Part shown: piece after piece, positions 28,377 to 39,413 of the stretch
Layout: each line of letters opens with the position of its first letter
Numbering within the stretch: the stretch's first letter is position 1
Assembly: GCA_033239125.1 (NCBI GenBank)
Contig: BSWB01000001.1
Location: 56,263,501 to 56,327,500 of the forward strand
DNA length: 64,000 nucleotides
Direction: 5' to 3'
Origin: Fagopyrum homotropicum
Lineage: Eukaryota > Streptophyta > Magnoliopsida > Caryophyllales > Polygonaceae
Program-made: the position numbers and the translations under genes
The notes under the pieces: generated by a model
The model's database searches: none
The model's input: only the letters and a program-made list of their open reading frames with translations
What the model was told of the DNA's origin: nothing

Positions 28377-31300
28377 CTAATCCGGGGGTTGGATAATAGG
28401 TGCTGAAATTAGAGCTTGCCGAATGGTGTTAAACGCATCTAAACATTCCTGCGAGAACTCAAAAACCGCATCCTTCATCAATAGATTAGTGAGAGGTTTT
28501 GATATCTTAGAAAAGTCCTTAATGAAGCGTCTATAAAATCCAGCATGTCCTAGGAAACTTCTTATCCCTTTCACCGAAATTGGGGGAGGAAGTTTCTCTA
28601 TGGTCTCTATCTTAGCTTTGTCTACCTCTATCCCTCTACTAGAGACTAAGTGACCTAATACGATTCCCTCCTTAACCATGAATTGACACTTCTCCCAATT
28701 AAGAACTAGGTTAGTGTCTTCACAACGTTGTAAAACAAGAGAAAGGTTAGAAAGGCAATCGTTAAAAGAGGAACCGTATACGGAAAAGTCGTCCATGAAG
28801 ACTTCCATGATTTCCTCTATGTACTCGGAGAAGATGGCCATCATGCACCGTTGAAAGGTGGTTGGGGCGTTGCAAAGCCCGAACGGCATTCTCCTATAAG
28901 CGAACGTACCCCAAGGGCACGTGAATGTGGTCTTCTCCTGATCGTCCGGATGTATCGGAATCTGAAAGAAACCACTATGACCGTCAAGGTAGCAAAAATG
29001 TGAATGTTGTGCTAACCTTTCAAGCATTTGATCGATGAATGGCAATGGAAAGTGATCCTTCCGCGTTGCGTTGTTGAGCTTGCGGTAGTCTATGCACATT
29101 CGCCATCCAGTCACGGTTCGGGTAGGAATGAGTTCGTTGTTCTTGTTGGCGATGACCGTCATTCCTCCCTTCTTCGGAACTACTTGAACTGGACTCACCC
29201 ATTTGCTATCGGAGATAGGGTAGATGATACCTGCATCAAGAAGTTTAAGAATTTCCTTCTTGACAACCTCCTTCATGGTCGGATTCAACCGCCTTTGAGG
29301 TTGTCTTGAAGTTCTAAAATCCTCCTCCATTAGTATCTTGTGCATACATAGGGAGGGTTTGATTCCTACTAAGTCCTCGATAGTGTAACCTATGGCTTTT
29401 CTATGTTTCCTAAGGACTGTCATGAGCTGTTCATGTTCATCTATGCTTAGTTCGGAGCTAACAATGACCGGAAAGGTAGAATTAGATCCAAGAAAAGCGT
29501 ACCTTAGATGAGTAGGAAGTGGTTTGAGTTCCATCACTTTCGGAGCTTCCAATGGTCCTTGAGGGCCATCCGACGTTTCCTTAGAAGTTTCTAAGGTTGT
29601 TGAGTAGTTTGGAGAAGAATCAAAAGAAGTTGAAGAAGTAAGCCGATCACCCTCTTCCACGGTCAGAATTACGGCCTCTCCATGTGTTCCACGGCCGTGT
29701 AATCCCCTGGAATGGAGGTCGATTTTGGTTGTGAAATCCACGGTCGTGGAATACAGGGTATGACCGTGGATTCTTACATTCTCAGCCTCATCGTGGAGTT
29801 TTTCAAATTCCACTTCATGCATCTCTTCTTGTGCTTCTAAGGCTTCAATTTCCTCTTTGCACTCTTCTTCTTCCCCTACATTGGTTAGACTCATAGTGAT
29901 AACCTTTTGTAAAGGATCGTTAAAGAGAATCGCACTTACCTCCTCCCTAGACAAACCTTCTTTATCTTGGATATCGTAAATATCCTCATCGAAGATTGGC
30001 TCCTTTACTAGAGTGGAAAGAACGAACTCTACCTTCTCTTCTCCAATATCAAAAGCGAGTCTCCCATTCTTGCAATCGACCATGCAGCCGGAAGTTGCAA
30101 GAAATGGTCTTCCGAGTATAATCGGGACCGGACTATCTGCAGGAACGTCAAGCACGACAAAGTCAATGGGAACAAAGAATTTACCTAGCTTGACCGGGAC
30201 GTCTTCTACAATACCGACGGGGCGAGTGATGGATCGATCCGCCATGTATAACGTCATCTTGACCGGTTTAGGATCGCCTAAACCGATCTTCCTACATAAT
30301 GCAAGTGGTATGATGCTCACACTTGCTCCCAAGTCACATAAAGCGTCGTATGTGACATCTCCCACTCCAATGGGAATGCAAAATGACCCCGGATCCTTCA
30401 ACTTTGGGGGCATTTTCTCCTTCATAGTCTTGATGAGATCCGAAGAATCCGAACTCATCTTGACCTCACCGAAATCTTCTAGCTTCCTCTTGTTAGAGAG
30501 AAGCTCCTTCAAGAACTTGCCATAAGCCGGCATACCTACAATAGCATCAATGAAGGGTATATTAATATGCAGCTTACTCATGAGTTCTATGAACTTACCG
30601 AATTGTTTGTCTAGGCGCGCTCGCACTCTAGATTGAGGGAACGGTAGGGGAGGTTTGTAAGCTGGAGGAGGAACATAGACATCTTCCTTCTCCTTCCCAT
30701 TTCCTTTGTCCTTCTCTACAGGGACTTCAACGAATGTAGGCTGCGGATCGGTGGTAGTCATTCCGCTCCTAGTTGTAATCGCCATTATCCTTCCCTTAGG
30801 GTTGTCCTCCGTCTTTCCTGGAAGTTTCCCTTGATTTCTAGGAACTTCCTCCGCGTGGTTGAACAATTGGTTTTCCAAAACTTTTTGAGCTTTGTCAACC
30901 TTAGAGACTTGATCATCAACCTTGATGAGGCGGTTCTCCAACCCTTGAAGCTTTCCCAAGATTGTTTCCAACATGGGATCGGACTTCTCCTTTCCCGTAT
31001 TGTTTCTTCCATTTGATGATTGCCCCTGGCTTTTCAAAGGAGTAGAGGAAGAGGAAGGTGGAGTTAGCGAATTAGAATTGGAAGGATAGGAGTTACCGGA
31101 ATTTTGTTGATTGGAGCGCCAATTGTTGTTGTTTGAACCCCGATTGTTGTTCCAATTGTTGTTGTTCTGGTTGTTGTTGTTTCCATTCCAATTGTTACTC
31201 CGGTTATTGTTCCGGTTATTGTTGTTGCGGTTGGTGTTATCACCGCCATTTTTGTTGCCCAAATAGCCAACGTCCTTCTCTTGTTGCTTTGGGAAGTTGG

Positions 31301-32501
31301 TCTTGATAGTCTCCTTCAACTCTTTGATCTCATTGTTGAGGGAGAAAATTTGATTTTGAGCTTCATGTGTGAGCTTCGCTCCTTGCTCCACACGATTTCC
31401 CTCCGCCTTCCGGTGGGAATACTTCTCTATGACTCTTGCTTGCTTCTCAATGAAGTCCCAAGCATTATCTTCTCTCATGTCCATGAATGTTCCGCATGAG
31501 AGGGATTGGAGGTTGAATTGCGTTCCCGCATCCAGCCCTTTGTAGTAGATTTCCAGCAAGGCAAGCTTGGATATGCCATGATGAGGGCAATCCAAGAGTA
31601 AATCCTGAAACCTTTCCCACGATTGAAACAAACTTTCGTTAGGTCTCATGGAAAAAGCATTAATCTTACCTCTAAATTCCGCCGTTTTGGAGGGCGGAAA
31701 GAATTTGGTGAGAAACTCTGCGGAAAGGTCTTCCCACGTGTCTAGCTTCCCATTGGGAAGAGCTTGATACCATGACAACGCTTTCCCTTTCAAAGAGAAA
31801 AAGAAAGGTTTGAGCTTATAGTTGTTGGTAGTAGCGTTCTTCGGTCTCATCGTCTCCATCATACACTCAAAGTTTTGCAAGTGTTGGTGTGGAGATTCAG
31901 CACTTGTACCGCCAAATTGGCTTTGGCGAACAAGAGTGATAACTTGAGGGTTAAAACTAAACCCTTGCATATCTTCGGCATCAAAATTCACACCCAAGCG
32001 GCGTGGTTGTTGTGTTGGATCCATCCGCTGGCCAAGAGTTCTTGGCTCATTATCCACACGTTCGACTCTTGCATTCCTAGGTGGGATGCGGCGATTAGCA
32101 GCTCCTTGTGGATGGAAAGGATTCATATTGATCGTGGGATCAATCTCTTCTAACGGTGGCATGGAAGAGTCACTATCATCAGCGGATGAGTGGCTTTTTC
32201 TTCTAGACCTTGATCTCCTTCTTGAGGACTTCTTGCTTACCTTATTTTCAAGGTCGCCCATCTTTATCCTCATTTGGAAGATCATGTCTTGTAAACCGTT
32301 AACTTGAGATTGATGACGATCCATCTCATCCTGGCGGAGAGTCTCATTCCATCGGAGTTGAGCTTCCTTCTCCGCCAACTCCGTTTGAAGATCACGTTCG
32401 TGTTCTTCGGCCATCTTCTTTTCCTTGCGCTTTTGCCTCAAGGTTTTCCCTAGCTCTTGATCAAGAGGTAAGAGATCTGTGGTGTTCCTAGACCTGCGCA
32501 T
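28377..32501 (-). CDS. gag-pol: Gag-protease-RT polyprotein of AthD, ended by one amber codon
   Basis: 1374 residues. The N-terminus is a charged coiled coil (about 1-90) with an Arg/Ser cluster (KSSRRRSRSRRKSHSS). Gag core about 185-350 (LKGKALSWYQALPNG, LLDCPHHGISKLALL). An Asn/Arg tract at about 419-472 replaces a zinc knuckle. A second coiled coil is followed by MAITTRSG (about 572). Protease CDLGASVSIIP near 720 and IILGRPFLATSG. A linker at about 909-945 is encoded by CCACGGYCGTGG palindromes. RT: WRMCIDYRKLNNATRKDHFP (about 1132), MPFGLCNAPTTFQRCM, FMDDFSVYG (about 1235). The frame stops at TAG (28377-28379) where AthB has a Trp codon; RNase H-integrase follows in frame. One G-to-A change therefore separates this copy from a complete polyprotein. 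Confidence 0.93.
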   Translation of the reverse strand: MRRSRNTTDLLPLDQELGKTLRQKRKEKKMAEEHERDLQTELAEKEAQLRWNETLRQDEMDRHQSQVNGLQDMIFQMRIKMGDLENKVSKKSSRRRSRSRRKSHSSADDSDSSMPPLEEIDPTINMNPFHPQGAANRRIPPRNARVERVDNEPRTLGQRMDPTQQPRRLGVNFDAEDMQGFSFNPQVITLVRQSQFGGTSAESPHQHLQNFECMMETMRPKNATTNNYKLKPFFFSLKGKALSWYQALPNGKLDTWEDLSAEFLTKFFPPSKTAEFRGKINAFSMRPNESLFQSWERFQDLLLDCPHHGISKLALLEIYYKGLDAGTQFNLQSLSCGTFMDMREDNAWDFIEKQARVIEKYSHRKAEGNRVEQGAKLTHEAQNQIFSLNNEIKELKETIKTNFPKQQEKDVGYLGNKNGGDNTNRNNNNRNNNRSNNWNGNNNNQNNNNWNNNRGSNNNNWRSNQQNSGNSYPSNSNSLTPPSSSSTPLKSQGQSSNGRNNTGKEKSDPMLETILGKLQGLENRLIKVDDQVSKVDKAQKVLENQLFNHAEEVPRNQGKLPGKTEDNPKGRIMAITTRSGMTTTDPQPTFVEVPVEKDKGNGKEKEDVYVPPPAYKPPLPFPQSRVRARLDKQFGKFIELMSKLHINIPFIDAIVGMPAYGKFLKELLSNKRKLEDFGEVKMSSDSSDLIKTMKEKMPPKLKDPGSFCIPIGVGDVTYDALCDLGASVSIIPLALCRKIGLGDPKPVKMTLYMADRSITRPVGIVEDVPVKLGKFFVPIDFVVLDVPADSPVPIILGRPFLATSGCMVDCKNGRLAFDIGEEKVEFVLSTLVKEPIFDEDIYDIQDKEGLSREEVSAILFNDPLQKVITMSLTNVGEEEECKEEIEALEAQEEMHEVEFEKLHDEAENVRIHGHTLYSTTVDFTTKIDLHSRGLHGRGTHGEAVILTVEEGDRLTSSTSFDSSPNYSTTLETSKETSDGPQGPLEAPKVMELKPLPTHLRYAFLGSNSTFPVIVSSELSIDEHEQLMTVLRKHRKAIGYTIEDLVGIKPSLCMHKILMEEDFRTSRQPQRRLNPTMKEVVKKEILKLLDAGIIYPISDSKWVSPVQVVPKKGGMTVIANKNNELIPTRTVTGWRMCIDYRKLNNATRKDHFPLPFIDQMLERLAQHSHFCYLDGHSGFFQIPIHPDDQEKTTFTCPWGTFAYRRMPFGLCNAPTTFQRCMMAIFSEYIEEIMEVFMDDFSVYGSSFNDCLSNLSLVLQRCEDTNLVLNWEKCQFMVKEGIVLGHLVSSRGIEVDKAKIETIEKLPPPISVKGIRSFLGHAGFYRRFIKDFSKISKPLTNLLMKDAVFEFSQECLDAFNTIRQALISAPIIQPPD

Positions 32502-32602
32502 GCACTCAAAGAGATATCAAATAACGAGAGCAAGCTCCCAAGCTTGACAACCGGCTACCGGATTCGGTCTAAACCAAATCCCCGGCAACGGCGCCAAAAA
32601 CT
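32502..32602 (-). promoter_or_regulatory. AthD leader and primer binding site
   Basis: Minus strand TGGCGCCGTTGCCGGGGA (32596-32579), six bases from the LTR. Single copy, unlike AthB. A short leader runs to the gag ATG at 32501. Confidence 0.85.
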
Positions 32603-34361
32603 TGTTCGCCCCTAGAGGTGTGTGCAAATAAGTTTTAAATTTATAAAACTAGAATCAAGCAGCGAACCCGCAGTGTACGGATTGATATAGTTAAGCAAGA
32701 ATTCCAGAGTATCGAACACAGGGATTTGGGGAGAACGAACTCGATTGCAGATTATCAAGCAAGTAAATATGATAGCTTTGCAAATTATTGGGAAAACAAC
32801 AATCCTAAAGATCCAAGTATCCAGCTGTGGCAATCGATTCAAGATATACTTAATGATGTAAAGACAGAGTTGAGATATGCAAAGGTATACTAATGTAAGG
32901 TAATCGTACGGTGAAGTTCCAAAAACCTTATATAACTCATCTACAAGGCACTCTCTATACAGGTTGTTGAGGCTCAATATAGAAGGATTCTAGAGATGAG
33001 AATTAGTGTCAAATACCCAAACTTATAACCCAATGATCAAGACTAACTTAACCGATTGAGGTTGTGACACTCACAATCGAGGTAGAGGTTGTTGAGGCTT
33101 CACTACCACCTAGAAAAGACAAGTCTAAACTAAGCTAAAGCCAATCTTTAACTTTAGATTAAAGTAAAAGCAGGTTCGTAGACTTAAGGGAAATCACGGT
33201 TAGTTCTTGAGGTTCCACGGCCGTGGACTCAAGAACAGGCCGTAATTTAGAGTTGTCGGCGATATTTCTCTAACTCTCAGGGTCTAATCTGTTTGCAATC
33301 GATCTATCATCATCTAAGCCACAACTATCAACCCTTCACCTTAGAATTGTTAAGGGTTTTTAGCCAATAACAGTCATGTTGATATCAATTCAAGAATTAA
33401 AAGATAAAAAGATGAAAACTTTCAAGAACTTTCAATAATCTTCAATTCAATCTCAAAGTCACAAAGAGAACAAATAATGTCAAAAGATTCAAAGTAAACA
33501 AACAATCACCACCTTAGGAAAGAAGAGAAAACGGGATGTCAATCCGTTTTCCAAATCAAACCTAAACAAGAAGAGAGATCTTCTTGCAAAATCTTCCAAG
33601 AACTTCGATCTTCCGCAAATCCGGAGATCTCAACAGCAATCTCCACCAAAAGTGCGAGATTAGAGGAATTCCAAACACGAACTTCGATCTCTTCAAAGAG
33701 ATGTCAATTGCTTCCAAGCAAGCTAAGCAAAGCGTCCTTGCGTCTAAGCGGCGATGAATGAGGGTAAACGGGGTAGCGAAGGTGACGGAATCTTGCTTCG
33801 TCCGTCTTTTTATAGTGTAGGGCAAAATGTCGGCCCGGCCCGATCTTTAAAAGATCGTGGCTTCAAAGTGTGGCGAAAAGATTCGCCAAGATCACGGTCG
33901 TGGAAGTGTTCCACGACCGTAATTTAGAGCGTGGAAACAAATACGGTTTGCAACATATGTTCCACGGCCGTGTAATCCCCTGGAATGAACACGAATTTCT
34001 GACTCCAAATCCACGGTCGTGGAATTGAACGTGGAATGTGATACGGCCGTATTTTAGGGCGTGGTTTAGGGCAAGAACGTGATTCTTCCCTAAACTCGTG
34101 CATTCCTCAAGCTAAGACTCCAAATTGCTTCCAAAGAACGTTCCTAATCCATGGACATATCAACTCAACTCTCCTTTGCTCGATTCCGTTCGGAAATAGC
34201 TCCAAATCACCTATAATCAACATAGAACTAGTGTAGACATCCATATCGACAATATAGGTAATACTAGCTCACATATGCACAAAGTTCAATCAAAGACTAT
34301 CAATATGAATCGAATACGTTTAGAAAACGTGCCTAAAATATCACAATATTTCATGCTAACA
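32603..34361 (-). repeat. 5' LTR of AthD
   Basis: 1759 bp, nearly identical to 21134-22892. Minus-strand TATA at 33806-33815. U3 palindromes 33890-34065, U5 palindrome unit 33196-33250. Two copies of AGGTTGTTGAGGCT (32962 and 33087 regions) are the family's U5 direct repeats. Confidence 0.95.
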
Positions 34362-34366
34362 GCTAT

Positions 34367-35184
34367 CACAACTAGGAGCGGAGCAACAACCACCGACCCG
34401 CAGCCTAAGTTTGTGAAAGTTCCCGTCGAAAAAGAGAAGGAAAAGGGGAAGGAGAAGGAAGACATCTACATTCCTCCTCCAGCTTACAAACCTCCCCTAC
34501 CATTCCCACAATCTAGAGCAAGAGCGCGTCTAGACAAGCAATTCGGTAAGTTTATTGAACTTGTGAGCAAACTGCATATTGATATACCTTTCATTGATGC
34601 AATTGTAGGTATGCCAGCTTATGGAAAGTTCTTAAAGGAGATCCTCTCTAACAAGAGGAAATTAGAAGATTTTGGAGAAGTCAAGATGAGTTCGGATTCG
34701 TCGGATCTCATTAAGACGATGGAAAGAAAAGATGCCCCCAAAGCTGAAGGATCCAGGGTCATTTTGTGTTCCCATAGGAGTGGGAGATATCACATATGAT
34801 GCATTATGTGATTTAGGAACAAGCGTTAGCATCATTCCGCTTGCCTTATGTAGGAAGATCGGTTTAGGCGAACCTAAACCGGTGAAGATGACGTTATACA
34901 TGGCGGATCGATCCATAACTCGTCCCGTCGGCATAGTTGAAGACGTCCCGATCAAGCTTGGTAAGGTCTATGTTCCAATAGATTTTGTTGTGCTTGACAT
35001 TCCTGCAGATAGTCCGGTCTCGATCATACTCGGAAGACCGTTTCTTGCAACATCCGGTTGTATAGTTGATTGCAAGAATGCTAGACTCGCTTTCGACATA
35101 GGAGAGGAAAAGGTAGAGTTCGTTCTTTCCACTTTGATGAAAGAACCAGCTCTTGAAGAGGACATATTCAACATCCATGACTAA
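34367..35184 (+). pseudogene. gag-pol: Gag C-terminus and protease of AthB
   Basis: Resumes the AthB frame broken by AthD: TTRSGATTTDPQPKFVKVPV, then a Lys/Glu linker, PPPAYKPPLPFPQSRARARL and LHIDIPFIDAIVGMPAYGKF. A frameshift near 34722-34735 moves it into the protease frame (34732-35184) with CDLGTSVSIIPLALC (DLGAS has become DLGTS), MADRSITRPVGIVEDVPIKLG and IILGRPFLATSG. A TAA at 35182 ends it; AthD continues there. The Ala-to-Thr change in the active-site motif and the frameshift mark an inactive enzyme. Confidence 0.85.
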
Positions 35185-35363
35185 GAGCTATCTAGAGAGG
35201 AAGTAAGTTCGATTCTCTTCAAAGATCCCTTGTAAAAGGTGATCGCTATGAGCATTATGGACAAAGGTGAAGAAGAGGAATGCAATGAAGAAATTGAAGC
35301 TTTAGAGAAGCAAAAGAAAGTGTATGAAGAAGAGTTTGAAAACTCTACGATGGGTCAGAGAAC

Positions 35364-36644
35364 GTGAGGAATCACGGTCAGTCATGCTATTCCACGGCCG
35401 TGGTTTCCACCAACATGACCGTAATTAACTATTCAGAGGACTCCAGTAGGTTACATGGCCAAAACCACGGCCGTGGAACAAGCAGAGGTACCGTAATTGA
35501 CTTCCACGCCCAAAACCACGGCCGTGGAGGAAACAGGGGAGCCGTAATTTTGGGAAAATTTGAGGACAATTATGTTCTTTCTACCACTTCTCTTTATTCT
35601 TCTCCAACAACTTTTATACCCTTAGAGACTTCTAAGGAAGCATTGGACACTCCTCAAGAGTCATTAGAGAGTCCTATAGCGATGGAATTGAAGCCACTTC
35701 CCGCCCATCTAAGGTACGCATTTCTAGGACCTAATTCTACCTTTCCGGTAATTGTTAGTTCCGATCTAAGTATAGATAAACATAGTACGCTTATGGTTGT
35801 TCTTAAGAAACATAGGAAAGCCTTAGGCTACACTATAGAGGATCTAGTAGGAATCAAGCCTTCACTATGCATGCATAAGATCCTAATAGAAGAAGATTTT
35901 AGAACTTCGCGACAACCTCAAAGGCGGTTAAATCCGACCATGAAGGAGGTTGTCAAGAAGGAAATTCTTAAACTACTTGATGCAGGTATCATCTACCCTA
36001 TCTCCGATAGCAAGTGGGTGAGTCCCGTACAGGTGGTTCTAAAGAAAGGAGGAATGACAGTCATTACCAACAAGAACAATGAGCTCATTCCTACACGAAC
36101 CGTGACGGGATGGAGGATGTGCATAGACTACCGCAAGCTAAACAACGCAACGAGGAAGGATCACTTCCCACTACCATTCATCGACCAAATGCTTGAGAGG
36201 TTAGCACAACACTCACATTTCTGTTATCTTGACGGTTATAGTGGTTTCTTTCAGATCCCGACACATCCGGACGATCAAGAGAAGACCACATTCACGTGCC
36301 CGTGGGGTACGTTTGCTTATAGGAGAATGCCGTTTGGGCTTTGCAACGCCCCAGCCACCTTTCAAAGGTGCATGATGGCTATCTTCTCGGAGTACATAGA
36401 GGAAATCATGGAGGTTTTCATGGATGACTTTTCTGTTTATGGTTCCTCTTTCGATAATTGTCTTTCTAACCTTTCTCTTGTGCTACAAAGGTGCGAAGAC
36501 ACTAACCTAGTTCTTAATTGGGAAAAGTGTCAATTTATGGTGAAAGAAGGCATTGTATTAGGACACTTGATCTCTAGTAGAGGGATTGAAGTGGATAAGG
36601 CTAAGATAGAGACTAAGAAAAGCTCCCTTCTCCATCTTCGGTGA
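35364..36644 (+). pseudogene. pol: Palindrome-coded linker and RT of AthB
   Basis: The first 60 codons come from three CCACGGCCGTGG units (35372-35548), giving repeated N/GHGRG peptides, with no other sign of a domain. Then the RT: LRYAFLGPNSTFPVIVSS, SRQPQRRLNPTMKEVVKKEI, WVSPVQVVLKKGGMT, WRMCIDYRKLNNATRKDHFP, MPFGLCNAPATFQRCM and the catalytic FMDDFSVYGSSF. The frame shifts near 36615 within the thumb region and continues at 36641. The RT core reads through, but the polyprotein is broken on both sides. Confidence 0.85.
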
Positions 36645-37693
36645 AAGGGATAAGAAGCTTTCTAGGCCATGCTGGATTTTATAGACGCTTTATAAAGGAT
36701 TTTTCTAAGATATCAAAACCGCTTACTAATCTATTAATGAAGGATGCAGTTTTTGATTTCTCGCAGGAGTGTTTAGATGCGTTTAATAAGATTCGGGAAG
36801 CTCTAATCTCAACTCCGATTATTCAACCTCCGGATTGGAATCTTCCATTCGATATTATGTGTGATGCAAGTGACGTAGCTATAGGAGTTGTGCTTGGGAA
36901 AAAGAAGAAAGGACGAACCCACGCTATCTACTATGCTAGCAAGACGCTAGATGAAGCGCAACTTAACTACGCCACTACCGAAAAAGAATTTCTAGCAATT
37001 GTATATGCATTTGAAAAGTTTCGTTCTTATCTTGTAGGTGCAAAGGTGATTGTATACACGGATCATGCTGCGATCCGGTATCTACTTGCAAACAAGGATG
37101 CGAAACCAAGACTAATTAGATGGATTCTTCTCCAACAAGAATTCGATCTAGAGATCCATGACAAGAAAGGTTTGGAAAATTCTATTGTGGATCATTTGAG
37201 TCGTCTACCACATCTAGAGGACGACAATCTACCCATAGATGACTCCTTTCCGGACGAGCATTTACATATCATAGAGGAGTGCATCGACAAGATCACTAAA
37301 GGTAATGAACCATGGTTTGTTGATTTTGTTAACTATTTGGTTTTCCAGGAATTACCACCCGGATTATCCTATGCACAAAGAAAGAAGTTTTTTAAGGATG
37401 TTCGGGAATACTTTTGGAAAGAACCTCTCCTCTTTAAGAGAGGTCCTGACGGCATCATTCGACGATGTGTGCCGGAAGACGAGATGCAAAGCGTCATCCG
37501 TCATTGTCATTCACTACCTTGTGGAGGACACGCTAGCTCGAACAAGACTAGCGCTAAGGTATTGCAATCTGGATTCTTTTGGCCTACTTTATTTAAAGAT
37601 GTGCAAACCTTTCTTCCTACTGCGATGCTTGTCAAAGAACAGGGAACATCTCTAGGAGAAACGAGATGCCTCTTAACAACATTCAGGAGGTAG
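36641..37693 (+). pseudogene. pol: RNase H and integrase zinc region of AthB
   Basis: GIRSFLGHAGFYRRFIKDFS (RT connection), RNase H with MCDASDVAIGVVLG, TTEKEFLAIVYAFEKFRS, VYTDHAAIRYL and SIVDHLSRLPHL. Then the integrase N-terminal histidines (HCHSLPCGGHASSN). A frameshift near 37610 removes the CCDAC zinc ligands from the frame, and the catalytic core continues in the overlapping frame at 37666. At the position of the AthD amber codon, AthB keeps Trp (PPDWNLPF, about 36830-36850). Confidence 0.85.
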
Positions 37694-38586
37694 AGATCTT
37701 TGACGTTTGGGGAGTAGACTTCATGAGACCTTTCCCATCATCTTGTGGAAACCAATACATACTTCTAGCTGTATATTATGTTTCGAGATGGGTTGAAGCA
37801 ATTGCCTCTCCTACTAATGATGCCATGGTTGTGGTTAAGTTCTTTAACAAGACCATTTTCCCACGATTTGGGACACCACGGACTATCATTAGTGATGGAG
37901 GCTCTCACTTCATTGCCCAACGATTCGAAGCTCTACTAGCTAAGTATGGGGTGACTCACAAGATCGCCACCCCTTACCATCCACAAACAAGTGGACAAGT
38001 GGAGATTTCAAACCGGGAGATTAAAGGAATCCTAGAGAAGACGGTTTCAAGGACAAGGAAGGATTGGTCTTTGAAGCTAGATGATGCATTGTGGGCATAC
38101 CGGACTGCATATAAGACTCCCATAGGTACGACACCATACAACCTTGTGTATGGGAAGTCTTGTCACTTGCTGGTAGAGCTAGAACATAAGGCGTATTGGG
38201 CAATAAAGTGGTTGAACTTCAGCGTAAAGGAAGCGGGCGAGAAGCGCCTCTTGGACCTTAACGAGCTTGAAGAACTTCGCTTAAACGCCTACGAAAACGC
38301 CAAGATCTATAAGGAAAGAGCGAAGCGTTGGCATGATAAGCATATCATTCCAAAAGACCTCAAAGAAGGAGATCAAGTTTTCCTCTTCAATTCAAGACTT
38401 CGTCTCCTTCCAGGTAAGCTTAAATCTTGTTGGACCGGACCTTATCTAATCAAACGTGTTTTTCCCCATGGTGCAGTTGAAGTATGGGGTGAAAAGGGCG
38501 GAAGCTTCAAAGTGAACGGTCAACGACTCAAGAAGTACTCACCGGAACTCCAAGTTGAGGAGTTCGCACCTACCGCACTCGAATAA
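37666..38586 (+). pseudogene. pol: Integrase catalytic and C-terminal domains of AthB
   Basis: 306 open codons. VWGVDFMRPFPSS (first catalytic Asp), ISDGGSHFIAQRF (second), GQVEISNREIKGI (Glu), then LDDALWAYRTAYKTPIGTTP and the GPY-type domain WTGPYLIKRVFPHGAVEV, ending SPELQVEEFAPTALE. Catalytic residues are present and it ends at the same place as AthD. Separated from its zinc domain by a frameshift. Confidence 0.88.
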
Positions 38587-39413
38587 GTGCAAGTACGGTC
38601 TAGCTACGGACTTTAAACAAGCGCTTCTTGGGAGGCAACCCAAGGTATTGTACTTATGTTCTTGTTTGTCATTCGTAGATTAGATTAGTTTAGACGTTTT
38701 TGTTTTGTTTTGCCTTCGATATCTTCCGGTATGTTGTGCTTTTGGATGTAGGAGCAATGGAATAGGCAAGGGAGAAGAAAAAGTTGAAGGAAATTGACAA
38801 AACTTCGATTTTGGCACATTACAGTGAGTTCCACGCCCAAAACCACGGTCGTGGAAGCTACAGTGACCGTAATTTGCAAAAATCTGAGAAAAACCACCAA
38901 AACCACGGTTCCGTACAAAACCACGGCCATGGAACACCCCGAGTGACCGTAATTTTCCAAAAATTTTACGGCCACTATATAAACCACCTTCCTTCACAAA
39001 AACACCACAAACCCTTCTCTTCCACGCCCAAATCACCGAAACCATCTCTCCTCTCTCAAATCTTCGTTCGGTAATCGTTTTGAACGATTCTTGAGCCTAA
39101 AGTGAAGCAAATTCAACCATCTACAAGATCCAATTAACAAATCAAGTGAACAATCCATGAAGAAGACAAAATTTGGATTTTAAGAATCCAAAACCTAGGT
39201 TTTCTTCTCTTTCTCTACTTTGTCGATTCGGCTCAATTTTTGCAAGAATTTTTAGGAGAACTGATTGGAATTGGATTGGAATTAGTCTAGGACTGCTTCC
39301 TGGTGAATTTGGTGTGAATTGATTGAGTTTTGAGAAATTCAGAGCCGATTCACGGTCTCTGGGCGAACCACGGCCGTGGAATCTGTAGAACAGGCCGTAA
39401 TTTTTCCTCTGAA
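38587..39413 (+). promoter_or_regulatory. AthB pol-ORF3 intergenic region: hairpin, palindromes, internal TATA
   Basis: Hairpin CTTGGG-AGGCAA-CCCAAG (38627-38644), followed directly by GTATTG, which would also fit a splice donor. Palindromes 38818-38955, TATATAAA at 38976-38983, a second palindrome unit 39349-39400 just before the ORF3 ATG (39414). Order and spacing as in AthD. Confidence 0.6.

Larger units (their letters stand above)
21134..34361 (-). mobile_element. AthD: young full-length Athila-like element
   Basis: 13,228 bp on the minus strand with TSD GCTAT (21129-21133, 34362-34366). Two 1759-bp LTRs (5': 32603-34361; 3': 21134-22892) show about ten mismatches by eye, roughly 0.6%, so this is the newest insertion that can be dated here. 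Order on the minus strand: PBS, gag-protease-RT (32501-28377), one amber codon, RNase H-integrase (28358-26628), post-pol hairpin, putative internal promoter, third ORF (25799-24237), two hairpin/purine modules, 3' LTR. It lies inside AthB in opposite orientation, giving a large inverted repeat with AthB. Confidence 0.95.

Noticed and set aside
28358..28378. Programmed read-through stop between RT and RNase H of AthD
   Set aside because: AthB has Trp at this codon and no known read-through context is evident, so a point mutation is simpler; kept only as an alternative.
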